DNA from: Hyphomicrobiales bacterium
GTDB lineage: Bacteria > Pseudomonadota > Alphaproteobacteria > Rhizobiales > Rhizobiaceae
DNA: 64,000 bases
Assembly: GCA_021775455.1 (NCBI GenBank)
Contig: JAJFHU010000015.1
Location: forward strand, 186,001-250,000
Direction of reading: 5' to 3'
Position numbers and translations under genes: made by a program. Positions 52,471 to 61,457 of the stretch are shown here, piece after piece. Within the stretch, counting starts at the first letter, position 1. Each line of letters begins with the position of its first letter. Below the pieces are notes generated by a model. The model was not told the DNA's origin and ran no database searches. It saw only the letters and a list, made by a program, of their open reading frames with translations.

Positions 52471-54261
52471 ATGGCCGAAAGTACTAAAGACAATACAGCT
52501 AATCTCGATGCGTTGAACGAGAACATCAAACGCGTCGACGAATTAACCCAGCGATTGGTTCTGGCCCTGGCAAACAGGAAATCCAGCCGTCAGGAATTGA
52601 ATGCGCCCGACCACCAGCTATTTGTCAAAGCGGCATCCGCATATTTTTCTCAAATGATGTCTGATCCCTCAAGGGTCATTGAACAACAGGTAAAACATTT
52701 CAAGAAATCACTGGAATATTGGGCAGAGCACCGCGCCGCGCTGACGGGTGAGGAAAGCCCAGTCAAAAAAGACAAACCTAACCAGGATCGCAGATTCAAA
52801 AATGAATTGTGGGAAGAAAATCCATTCTTCAACATGGTCAAACAGCAATATCTGATGTCCTCTGAAGCCATTGAAGAATCGGTCGCCGGGCTTGAAAACA
52901 TGGACGAAGCAGAAAAGAAGCAGGTAAGCTTCTTTGCCCAGCAAATGGTTGATATGTTTTCTCCCACGAACTTTCTCAGCACCAATCCCGATGCGCTGAC
53001 CAAGGCGCTTGAGACAAATGGTGAATCATTGGTTGCTGGTCTCGAAAATCTGGTTCGAGATATTGAGGCCAATCAGGGTGAGACCGGTGTGACACTTTCA
53101 GACCCTGCTGCATTTGAAGTGGGCAACAACATTGCGTTCACACCGGGGGAAGTAGTTTTTCAAAACAGGATGTTTCAGTTAATTCAGTATGCACCGACAA
53201 CTGAAGAGGTGCATGAGGTTCCTCTCCTTATCGTGCCACCCTGGATCAACAAGTTTTATATTCTCGATTTGAGCGACAAGAACAGTTTCATCAAGTTTGC
53301 GCTTGATGAGGGCTTCACCGTGTTTGTGGTGTCTTGGGTTAACCCCGATGCCAGTTACCGCGATGTCGGGTTTGATACTTACGTGCAGGAAGGGCTTCTG
53401 GAAGCTGTCAGTACAGTAAAGGAGATAACGGACGAGCCAAAAATCAATGTTATTGGATATTGTATTGGTGGGACCTTGCTCACGACCACATTGGCTTACA
53501 TGGCCAAGAAAGATGACAAATCGATCAAGGTGGCAACATTTTTTACGACATTGACGGATTTTGAAGACGCGGGTGATTTGGCGGTTTACATTGACAACAG
53601 CTTCCTGGACGGCATTGAAAAAGAGGTTGATGAGGTAGGATATCTTGACAGTATGTATATGTCGCGGGCTTTCAGCTACTTGAGATCGAATGATCTGGTT
53701 TATGGTCCTGCGGTGAAATCTTATCTAATGGGCGAAGCGCCACCAGCGTTCGATCTGCTGTACTGGAATGGTGATTCAACCCATCTGCCCGCCCGTATGG
53801 CAAAAGAATATCTTCGTGAACTTTATCAGGAAAACCGATTGTCGAATGGAAAATTCAGGATACTTGATGAAGAACTGGAATTGCAGGATATCCAAACACC
53901 GATATATGTGGTTGCCGCAAAAACTGACCACATTGCGCCTTGGAAATCCTCGTTCAAAGGGCTGAATTTCACAAAAGGAGAAAAGACCTTCGTCCTGGCT
54001 GGCAGTGGGCATATTGCTGGAATCATAAACCCGGCAAACTCGGTAAAGTACGGTCACTGGATAAACGAGAAAGAACCCGAAGATCTTGATGTGTGGCTGG
54101 ATGAGGCCATCTCACATGAAGGATCTTGGTGGGCAAACTGGTCAACTTGGTTGAGCTCACGATCGGGTAACAAGATTCAGGCAAGAAAATCGGGAAAAAG
54201 CAAAAAATTTCCTGCGCTGGAGCCTGCACCGGGATCTTATGTGAAGAAAAAAGCACACTAA
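52471..54261 (+). CDS. phaC: Class I polyhydroxyalkanoate synthase
   Basis: Polymerises (R)-3-hydroxyacyl-CoA into PHA. 596 residues, standard for class I. The PhaC N-terminal domain is followed by the alpha/beta-hydrolase core: lipase-like box GYCIGGT with nucleophile Cys331, Asp486 in VAAKTDHIAPWKS, and His514 in AGSGHIAGIINP. VPPWINKFYILDL and FVVSWVNPDA are conserved. C-terminal tail is Lys/Ser-rich. Followed by phaP after a perfect inverted repeat. Confidence 0.97.
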   Translation: MAESTKDNTANLDALNENIKRVDELTQRLVLALANRKSSRQELNAPDHQLFVKAASAYFSQMMSDPSRVIEQQVKHFKKSLEYWAEHRAALTGEESPVKKDKPNQDRRFKNELWEENPFFNMVKQQYLMSSEAIEESVAGLENMDEAEKKQVSFFAQQMVDMFSPTNFLSTNPDALTKALETNGESLVAGLENLVRDIEANQGETGVTLSDPAAFEVGNNIAFTPGEVVFQNRMFQLIQYAPTTEEVHEVPLLIVPPWINKFYILDLSDKNSFIKFALDEGFTVFVVSWVNPDASYRDVGFDTYVQEGLLEAVSTVKEITDEPKINVIGYCIGGTLLTTTLAYMAKKDDKSIKVATFFTTLTDFEDAGDLAVYIDNSFLDGIEKEVDEVGYLDSMYMSRAFSYLRSNDLVYGPAVKSYLMGEAPPAFDLLYWNGDSTHLPARMAKEYLRELYQENRLSNGKFRILDEELELQDIQTPIYVVAAKTDHIAPWKSSFKGLNFTKGEKTFVLAGSGHIAGIINPANSVKYGHWINEKEPEDLDVWLDEAISHEGSWWANWSTWLSSRSGNKIQARKSGKSKKFPALEPAPGSYVKKKAH

Positions 54262-54284
54262 TTCAATAAGTTAAAAAATAATTT

Positions 54285-54323
54285 TGCGCTGCAGCATTTT
54301 TTTCTTGAAATGCTGCAGCGCAG
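54285..54323. promoter_or_regulatory. 15-bp perfect inverted repeat; candidate PhaR operator before phaP
   Basis: TGCGCTGCAGCATTT (54285-54299) and AAATGCTGCAGCGCA (54308-54322), 8-base spacer. The right arm holds CTGC-AGC-GCAG (54313-54323), matching the CTGC-N3-GCAG site I know for rhodobacteral PhaR, and the left arm carries a one-mismatch copy. It lies 24 bp after phaC and about 86 bp before the phaP ATG. It could also act as a terminator of phaC. The TATAAT-like TATATAATTT follows at 54328. Confidence 0.65.
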
Positions 54324-54408
54324 CATGTATATAATTTGCACACGCAGCGAAACAACCGTTGTAGAGATCGCGCAACAATAAATGATGCGTAATTGAAAAG
54401 GAAAAACG

Positions 54409-54819
54409 ATGAACAAGATTGAAAACGAATTCACAAATGCTTTTGAAAAGCTTTTCACTGCAAATCCAATGAACATGCAGGACGCAGCAAAAAACGTTGC
54501 TGAATACAATGCAAAATTCTCAAAGATCGCATTGGACGCAGCCAAGAAAAATGCTGCTCTGAGCCAGGCTTGGGCTAATGACACTCTTGGAAAAATGGAA
54601 GCATTGACCAAAGTTCAGGGTGAACCAGCAGACTACGCTAAAGTAGCTACTGACTTTGTTTCTGCACAGACCCAGGCTTCTCCTGAGCATGTTGCAGCAT
54701 TCACTGAAGTTGCGAAAAAAGCCCAGGCTGACACTGTTGAGCTGATGCTTGCTGCTGGAAAAGAATTCCAGGCTGAAGCAGCTGAAGTTGCTAAAACAGC
54801 ATCAAAACAGGCTGCATAA
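54409..54819 (+). CDS. phaP: Phasin
   Basis: Granule-associated protein that coats PHB inclusions. 136 residues, helical, rich in Ala/Lys/Glu; phasin family pattern FEKLFTANPMNMQDAAKNVAEYNAKFSKIALDAAKKNAALSQAW and AKVATDFVSAQTQASPEHVAAFTEVAKKAQADTVEL. RBS AAAGGAAAA before ATG. Likely repressed by PhaR via the inverted repeat at 54285. Followed by a strong terminator, so phaR is separately transcribed. Confidence 0.93.
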   Translation: MNKIENEFTNAFEKLFTANPMNMQDAAKNVAEYNAKFSKIALDAAKKNAALSQAWANDTLGKMEALTKVQGEPADYAKVATDFVSAQTQASPEHVAAFTEVAKKAQADTVELMLAAGKEFQAEAAEVAKTASKQAA

Positions 54820-54865
54820 GCTAGCTGTATGAAATCAATGCCGTATCCTCCCACGGCTTGACAAT

Positions 54866-54900
54866 AGGTGGGCCATAATTCCTTATGGCCCACCTTTTTT
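54866..54900 (+). terminator. Strong Rho-independent terminator after phaP
   Basis: AGGTGGGCCATAA (54866-54878) pairs perfectly with TTATGGCCCACCT (54883-54895), 4-base loop, then TTTTT. Best terminator in the window. Confidence 0.96.
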
Positions 54901-54962
54901 ATTTTGGATACAATCTAAGCAAACGGGTATAAGACTTGCCGAAAAGCAAGGACTAACTGTTA

Positions 54963-55559
54963 ATGACCAACAAGAAAATTACCCCGATTTTGATATTCCG
55001 GTATTCGAGCCGCAGGCTGTATAATACGGATACGAGCGACTACGTCACACTGGATGACGTGGCAAATTTGATACGCGGTGGCGCCGACGTTCAGATTGTC
55101 GACAAAAAAACCGGTGATGATATTACCCGCCAAGTTTTGCTTCAGATAATTACAGAACATGAAAGTCGGGGTGAAAATGTACTGCCGTTAAATGTACTAA
55201 CCGACATTGTACGATCCTATAGTGAACAGGCGCATAGTTTTGTTCCCGAATTTCTCTCCCAATCTTTTGACGCAATCAAAGACCAACAAGAAGAATTGTT
55301 CGGAACCATCCAAAAGCAGCTGGGCGATGCGTTTGATCCAGCTGAAGCAATGAAAAATCTGGAAAACTTTCGTGAAACTCAAACTGAAATGCTGGGATCA
55401 CTTTTCAAACCCTGGATACCCGCCTCAAACAATGATAGCGCAGACGGCGGGAGCACAGAAGGCAAAGAAGGCTCCGATGTCGCTGTTGATCGGGAACAGC
55501 AGATAGTGGAAATGAAGCAGCAAATAGAACAAATGCAAAAGCAGCTCAAAAATCTGTAG
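54963..55559 (+). CDS. phaR: PHA synthesis repressor PhaR
   Basis: DNA-binding regulator that senses PHB granules. 198 residues. N-terminal PHB_acc_N domain reads ITPILIFRYSSRRLYNTDTSDYVTLDDVANLIRGG and DIVDKKTGDDITRQVLLQI; the second part contains FLSQSFDAIKDQQEELFGTIQKQ and a Gln/Met-rich coiled-coil tail (EMKQQIEQMQKQLKN). Its likely operator is the inverted repeat upstream of phaP. phaA follows after 70 bp. Confidence 0.94.
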   Translation: MTNKKITPILIFRYSSRRLYNTDTSDYVTLDDVANLIRGGADVQIVDKKTGDDITRQVLLQIITEHESRGENVLPLNVLTDIVRSYSEQAHSFVPEFLSQSFDAIKDQQEELFGTIQKQLGDAFDPAEAMKNLENFRETQTEMLGSLFKPWIPASNNDSADGGSTEGKEGSDVAVDREQQIVEMKQQIEQMQKQLKNL

Positions 55560-55611
55560 CGAAACGGATCGGGCAAGAAATTGAAATAACATTCAAGCGA
55601 AATTCTGATAA

Positions 55612-56805
<1,194 letters not shown>

Positions 56806-56888
56806 TTTGCCGTTAATCGACACAATTGGTAATTAATTCCCGTTGGACAAAGCGATTCGGTTCAAGATTATGCGGGTGGAGAGTGTGT

Positions 56889-57080
56889 ATGTCTTACAAG
56901 GATGAAGCCCTTCACAGGGCGGTTGAAGTATTTGGCTCTGAAGAGAGGGCGCAAGACTGGCTCGAAAAAATGAGTGCTGAACTTGGTTCCACGCCCAATG
57001 ACCTTCTGGAAACCAAGGAAGGTTACGAACGTGTGCTAAGGCACATTCACTCAGTCGATATTGCTCTTAACCGTTTCTAG
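56889..57080 (+). CDS. Orphan MbcA/ParS/Xre-type antitoxin-like domain protein
   Basis: 63 residues from ATG 56889 (GGAG upstream). Pattern AVEVFGSEERAQDWLEKMSAELGSTPNDLLETKEGYERVLRHI resembles the toxin-binding domain of Xre/MbcA/ParS antitoxins (DUF2384: AxxxFgs..A..WL..p...Lgg.tP.dLL.t.eG...V...l). It lacks the usual N-terminal HTH. No RES-domain toxin is visible nearby. It may be a regulatory or relic antitoxin; the call is at motif level. Confidence 0.6.
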   Translation: MSYKDEALHRAVEVFGSEERAQDWLEKMSAELGSTPNDLLETKEGYERVLRHIHSVDIALNRF

Positions 57081-57896
57081 TTTCACTTCTTGTACTTAAG
57101 AGACACAAATAAGGCGACAGTATTGTTCGCTTTGTTTTCATTTGCAGACGGATGAAACGGCCTTAGGTGTGCAAAAAGTCCCAACATCTGCATCCAATAA
57201 TCTCCAATCGCCGGATTTCCGGTTGATTTGAACGATCCCGGAAACTGTGAAAGAAATTCCCGGCCTCCTCCAAAGCTTTGGTTTCATCGATGCTTCAAGG
57301 CTCGTGGTCGTAGACGTCCATCACCATTGAAATAGATGAATGCTCATGTTTGTTCGAAGACATATTGGAAGCAATTCCAGTTCACCTTCCGCTACTTCGT
57401 TTGTGCACTAAGAGGCATATCAATGCGTTAATGCGTACGGGCCGGTTTACTTTGCCTGAAAATACCTATCTCTAACGATGGTAGCAATGCTTGGATTAAT
57501 TTGTGCAGGCACCTATTCGCGATTTAAAAGTTTGCAGTCGTACTCATGTTTCCGCAGCAGTTTCGATAAACTGAATTAAACCCTTCCTATGGACACGCAG
57601 ATCTCCATTACGTCGAATTCTGTGACTCAAATTCTTTCGTGGCCACGCAGTTGATCCACGGATATCAACACTTTGATTTGACGGTACTTTATGGGCCAGA
57701 TCATTTTGTCATTCGATGTCCAAGTGCGTCACAACAAGACAATTTTTCCAATCAATTTATTTAATATGCATAAAAAATATTGACTATTTTTTTATTATAT
57801 ATATTATTATTTAGAATTAGCAGCACTTAAGTCATCCGGTTTTGTTTGGCGTGTGCGGCATTTGAGTACCGATGTTTTGAACGAGGAAGTCTAACG
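57081..57896. other. Gene-free stretch between phaA region and the EExxHH protein gene
   Basis: No convincing coding frame. Short frames of up to about 55 codons have no start with a Shine-Dalgarno. The last 100 bases are very AT-rich, with a candidate promoter at 57780-57807. The region may contain remnants from the insertion events seen to its right. Confidence 0.5.
57780..57807 (+). promoter_or_regulatory. Candidate promoter of the EExxHH protein gene
   Basis: TTGACT (57780-57785) and TATTAT (57802-57807), 16-base spacer, within an AT-rich tract. It would give a leader of about 80 bases before ATG 57897. Confidence 0.5.
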
Positions 57897-59579
57897 ATGA
57901 ACCATATTTCGACCACAACCAGTTTTAACCCTGAAGCTGCAAATAGCAATGACAGCCGGTCAGATGAGGCATCGGACCAGTTTTCCCGCACGATAAACAA
58001 GAAGCGTTATCAAGGTGACAAGGGTTTGTCCAAAACATCCTCCCAGTCGAACGGGGCCTCTGGTGATCAGGCAGTCAAAAGTCGCCAGGATGGTGGTCGC
58101 CAGGACGGTGGCCAGAGGGATGGTGGTCGCCAGGACGGGGACAGTGGCAGCAAGGCTGATGGCAATGCGCCCAACAACGCTACCAACAATGCGGTAAGTG
58201 GCCGCAACAGCGGCGGCAATGGAGACAATGGAAGCTCTGGTGGCAATTCCGGCGGTGGTAGCCAGTCCCGGCAGCAAGATAGTGGTGGTCAGGGCCATAA
58301 TGGCAGCGGTCATGGTGGCAGTGGCACCAATGATGGTTCCCTTGGTCGGCAAAACGGCCAGACATCCAACGGCCAGACCAACGGCAAGGCGCCCGATAAT
58401 GGAGCTAAAAATGAGCAGACATTGAATGGCAAGGCATCGAATGGTTCATCAGCCGATAGTGGCAACAAGGGCTCTTCCGGTGATCGCAAGGCAGCGCGTC
58501 AGGCTCTGACGTCTGTTCTGGAAGATATTGGCCAGTGGGTTGATGGCGCCCGGGCTGGTGCGGTGCGCGGGCAGATGAAGGACATGTTTGGCGGCAAGTC
58601 GGGTGGTCGCAAGGTTTTGCAGGATCTTGTATCCGGCAAGGGTTTGCCGAAGGTCAAGGTGGTGGATGATGCCACGCTGAAGGGTGCCGGTGGGGCCTAT
58701 TCGAACAAGGATGGCGGCACGATCTATGTTGCCCGTTCGACAGTTGAAAAGGGTGGCGACAATCTTAAACGCGTGATTGCCGAGGAATTGGGTCACCATG
58801 TCGATCACAAACTTGGCGGCAAGGATGCCAGGGGTGATGAAGGTGCCCTGTTTGCGCTTTCCCTTTATGGTGCATCGTCAAACAGCAAGGCGGGTGCCGA
58901 TGGTTCAGGAGAGCGGACCGCCAAACAGGCATCTGACGAGGCAACTGTTCAAGAGCAACTGGTGCGCGAGCAGCAGGAACTCGAACGAACCCAAAATGAT
59001 AAAGGCAGCATTACCGTCGATGGCAAGAAGATCGAGGTGGAGTTCAGTGGAACTGGGAAACAGAACAGAGCCTTGGCCTCCTTGAATGACGCTTTGCCCG
59101 GAAAAGGTAACCGGGCGGCGCGCTCCAGTTTCAACATGAATAATCTTCGCGACGCTGGGGTACAGAACGTTCGCTCAGATTTGTTGAGTAAGTACAAGCA
59201 GACCGCTGCCAATCATTTCAGGGGACAGGTAGAGTTCGGATACGCGGTCAGAAAAGACCAGATTCAGAACGTTATCGACCACATCAACCAGGTTGAAGAT
59301 CTAACATCTGATGTTGAGAACTGGAACGCCATGGAAGGTGTCTCCGGCGCGAAAGACAGTCTGCATTCCCAATATGTTTCAATGTTGAATTCCCGTGAGC
59401 AGCCAGAAAACAAAGGTCAGTTTGCGCAAACCCTGAAACTTGATGCATCCGTTTTGCAGTCAATTGTAACGGCCACAAACAACAGCAACCCTGAGGAAAA
59501 CACCTCCGCTGAAGCAGGATATTCTGCTGATTACTGTCTAACGTCAGCGCCTAATGGACAGGTTATTGTTATTGCCTAA
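57897..59579 (+). CDS. Gly/Asn/Gln-rich protein with EExxHH protease-like motif
   Basis: 560 residues from ATG 57897 (GAGGAAG upstream). Residues about 45-200 are low-complexity Gly/Ser/Asn/Gln/Asp with short tandem repeats. From about 205 a folded part: LTSVLEDIGQWVDGARAGAV, then TIYVARSTVEKGGDNLKRVI and AEELGHHVDHKLGGKDARGD followed by EGALFALSLYG. The EELGHHxD...GDEG pattern resembles zinc-protease-like domains in secreted repeat proteins, an inference. No signal peptide is visible. C-terminal region (SGTGKQNRALASLNDAL onward) unrecognised. The TAA stop lies in the IS end repeat, so the native C-terminus may be lost. Confidence 0.7.
   Translation: MNHISTTTSFNPEAANSNDSRSDEASDQFSRTINKKRYQGDKGLSKTSSQSNGASGDQAVKSRQDGGRQDGGQRDGGRQDGDSGSKADGNAPNNATNNAVSGRNSGGNGDNGSSGGNSGGGSQSRQQDSGGQGHNGSGHGGSGTNDGSLGRQNGQTSNGQTNGKAPDNGAKNEQTLNGKASNGSSADSGNKGSSGDRKAARQALTSVLEDIGQWVDGARAGAVRGQMKDMFGGKSGGRKVLQDLVSGKGLPKVKVVDDATLKGAGGAYSNKDGGTIYVARSTVEKGGDNLKRVIAEELGHHVDHKLGGKDARGDEGALFALSLYGASSNSKAGADGSGERTAKQASDEATVQEQLVREQQELERTQNDKGSITVDGKKIEVEFSGTGKQNRALASLNDALPGKGNRAARSSFNMNNLRDAGVQNVRSDLLSKYKQTAANHFRGQVEFGYAVRKDQIQNVIDHINQVEDLTSDVENWNAMEGVSGAKDSLHSQYVSMLNSREQPENKGQFAQTLKLDASVLQSIVTATNNSNPEENTSAEAGYSADYCLTSAPNGQVIVIA
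58081..58143 (+). repeat. Short in-frame tandem repeat in the low-complexity region
   Basis: The 15-base unit reading about GGTGGTCGCCAGGAC occurs three or more times with small changes, encoding GGRQD/GGQRD blocks. Coding repeat inside the EExxHH protein gene. Confidence 0.8.
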
Positions 59580-59620
59580 GAGAGTGTTTTTGGCTCATCG
59601 TTACCCACATGGAGTAAACG

Positions 59621-59995
59621 ATGAGACACAAAACCGAACGCCATCAGGATGCTGCAGAACGTAGTATCAAAGATATCCGCCGCCAGACGCGGAAGCGCTA
59701 TTCATCAGAAGAAAAGATCAGGATCGTACTTGCCGGATTGCGTGGTGAAGACAGCATTGCTGAACTTTGCAGGCAAGAAGGTATTGCCCAGGGGCTGTAT
59801 TACAGCTGGTCAAAAGAGTTTCTTGAAGCTGGCAAAAGGCGATTAGCCGGTGATACGACCCGCGATGCCAATACCGGTGAAGTAAAAGGATTGCGGCAGG
59901 AGGCTCGTGATCTCAAGGAGGTTGTTGCCGAACAGGCCCTGGAACTTCGCCTCCTCAAAAAAAGCATGATCGGGGATGGGGAGGATATCGAATGA
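59621..59995 (+). CDS. IS3-type transposase OrfA
   Basis: 124 residues. HTH of the IS3 OrfA type: KRYSSEEKIRIVLAGLRGEDSIAELCRQEGIAQGLYYSWSKEFLEAGKRRL, and a C-terminal leucine-zipper-like segment (EARDLKEVVAEQALELRLLKKS). Stop overlaps the OrfB start (ATGA at 59992), so OrfB may be made by coupling or frameshift. Confidence 0.93.
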   Translation: MRHKTERHQDAAERSIKDIRRQTRKRYSSEEKIRIVLAGLRGEDSIAELCRQEGIAQGLYYSWSKEFLEAGKRRLAGDTTRDANTGEVKGLRQEARDLKEVVAEQALELRLLKKSMIGDGEDIE

Positions 59996-60972
59996 GGTAT
60001 CCCGCATCTGAGAAACTTGAGATCATAAGGCTAGTTGAGCAATCGCATTTGCCAGCCAAACGCACCCTTGATCGGCTGGGCATTCCTCGTTCCACATTCT
60101 ACCTCTGGTATGACAAATATCTGGAGGATGGCATTGAAGCTCTGGAGGATCGTTCTTCCATTCCCGGTCAGGTGTGGAACCGTATCCCGGATGATGTTCG
60201 GGAGCGGATCGTCGATATGGCTTTGGAGCAGCCGGAACTATCACCGCGTGAACTGGCGGTGCGATTCACAGACACACAGCGCTACTTCGTGTCTGAGGCT
60301 TCAGTCTATCGTCTGTTAAAGGCTCATGATCTGATTACCAGTCCTGCATTCGTGGTGATCAAGGCAGCCAGTGAGTTCAGGGACAAGACCGCTGCCATCA
60401 ATCAGATGTGGCAGACCGACTTTACCTATCTCAAGGTGATCGGCTGGGGGTGGTTTTATCTGTCCACCATTCTGGATGACTTCTCGCGCTACATCATCGC
60501 CTGGAAACTGTGTACGACGATGAAAGCCAGTGACGTTACAGACACACTGGAACTGGCCCTGCAGGCATCCGGTTGTGATCAGGCCAATGTGGTTCACCGG
60601 CCACGACTACTCTCGAACAATGGTTCAAGCTACATCTCCGGTGATCTGGCTGAGTGGCTCGATGATCAAAACATGGATCATGTGCGTGGTGCACCCTATC
60701 ATCCACAAACACAGGGTAAGATTGAGCGTTGGCATCAAACCCTGAAGAACCGCATCCTGCTGGAGAACTACTTTCTACCGGGTGACCTCAAAGCTCGGAT
60801 CGGCAAGTTTGTTACCCACTACAACCACCACCGCTATCACGAGAGCCTACAAAACCTCACCCCGGCTGACGTCTACTTCGGACGCGGCCAATCAATCTTG
60901 GAACAAAGGGAAAGGATCAAACAAAAGACATTCAAACAGCGGCGCTTGCAATACCGTAAACATGCCGCCTAA
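59992..60972 (+). CDS. IS3-type transposase OrfB with an altered DDE site
   Basis: 326 residues, integrase core. First Asp is D143 in WQTDFTYLK and Glu is E245 in QTQGKIERWH, but where the second Asp is expected the reading is RLLSNNGSSY: codon AAC at 60616-60618 (N209) in the usual SDNG position, with 35 residues to E245. D-to-N at a metal-binding residue should abolish transposition. The rest of the frame is intact, so the change looks recent. A sequencing error is possible. Confidence 0.9.
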   Translation: MRYPASEKLEIIRLVEQSHLPAKRTLDRLGIPRSTFYLWYDKYLEDGIEALEDRSSIPGQVWNRIPDDVRERIVDMALEQPELSPRELAVRFTDTQRYFVSEASVYRLLKAHDLITSPAFVVIKAASEFRDKTAAINQMWQTDFTYLKVIGWGWFYLSTILDDFSRYIIAWKLCTTMKASDVTDTLELALQASGCDQANVVHRPRLLSNNGSSYISGDLAEWLDDQNMDHVRGAPYHPQTQGKIERWHQTLKNRILLENYFLPGDLKARIGKFVTHYNHHRYHESLQNLTPADVYFGRGQSILEQRERIKQKTFKQRRLQYRKHAA

Positions 60973-61230
60973 TATCAACTGAAAGATGAGCCAGATACTC
61001 GCTTAGCTCACACCACAAACAGTCCATATCTATCTGACGACGGACACTGAAAAGTTCTTGTAAATCCAGCAATGTGTAAACGGAATTTGACCAACCGCCA
61101 GTATGAACATAAGTGATTCTTGCCAAATCAGCGCCAATTGCAACAGGCGCCCAATTTTACCCCGACTCATGTTGAGGCATTCAAAAATACTATTGGCGAA
61201 GCTTTACGATTGGATTATCAGTCAAGGCGT

Positions 61231-61307
61231 GGTCCCGTAGCTCATCAGGATAGAGCGCAAGATTCCTAATCTTGAGGTAATAGGTTCGAGTCCTATCGGG
61301 ATCACCA
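61231..61307 (+). tRNA. tRNA-Arg (anticodon CCU)
   Basis: Acceptor arm GGTCCCG/CGGGATC, anticodon stem CAAGA/TCTTG with loop TTCCTAA, TPsiC region GGTTCGAGTCC, and encoded CCA at 61305-61307. Anticodon CCT in DNA reads AGG. Its 3' end is the likely attachment site for the adjacent integrase gene. Confidence 0.95.
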
Positions 61308-61398
61308 CATTTCACTTCAATATCATCTTATATCATCTATAATAGTAAATGTTTTCAAGGGTCAAAGGAATATGTTGATCCAATACTGTCCGATGTTG

Positions 61399-61439
61399 TG
61401 TTGGTATATCCGAAGGATTTGTTGGTATTTTTGTTGGTA
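61399..61439 (+). repeat. Three TGTTGGTA direct repeats before the integrase gene
   Basis: Copies at 61399-61406, 61420-61427 and 61432-61439, between the tRNA and the integrase ATG. They lie where arm-type integrase sites are expected for P4-like islands. Upstream at about 61320-61345 there is also ATATCATCT twice. Confidence 0.55.
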
Positions 61440-61457
61440 GTTTGATAACCTGCAGGC

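Larger units (their letters stand above)
59576..61007. mobile_element. IS3-family-like insertion sequence
   Basis: About 1.43 kb with two overlapping transposase frames. Imperfect ends: left CTAAGAGAGTGTTTTTGGCT (59576 on), right end reverse complement CTAAGCGAGTATCTGGCT (from 61006); both share CTAAG.GAGT and TGGCTCATC. The left end overlaps the stop of the preceding gene. No obvious target duplication. OrfB seems catalytically impaired (see its entry). Confidence 0.85.

Noticed and set aside
58081-58143. Possible CRISPR or satellite array
   Set aside because: Units are short, in-frame and within a coding region; no spacers. It is a coding repeat. No CRISPR array is seen in the window.
61008-61230. 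Possible 3' remnant of the EExxHH gene after the IS
   Set aside because: No frame continuing the protein pattern could be recognised in this stretch.
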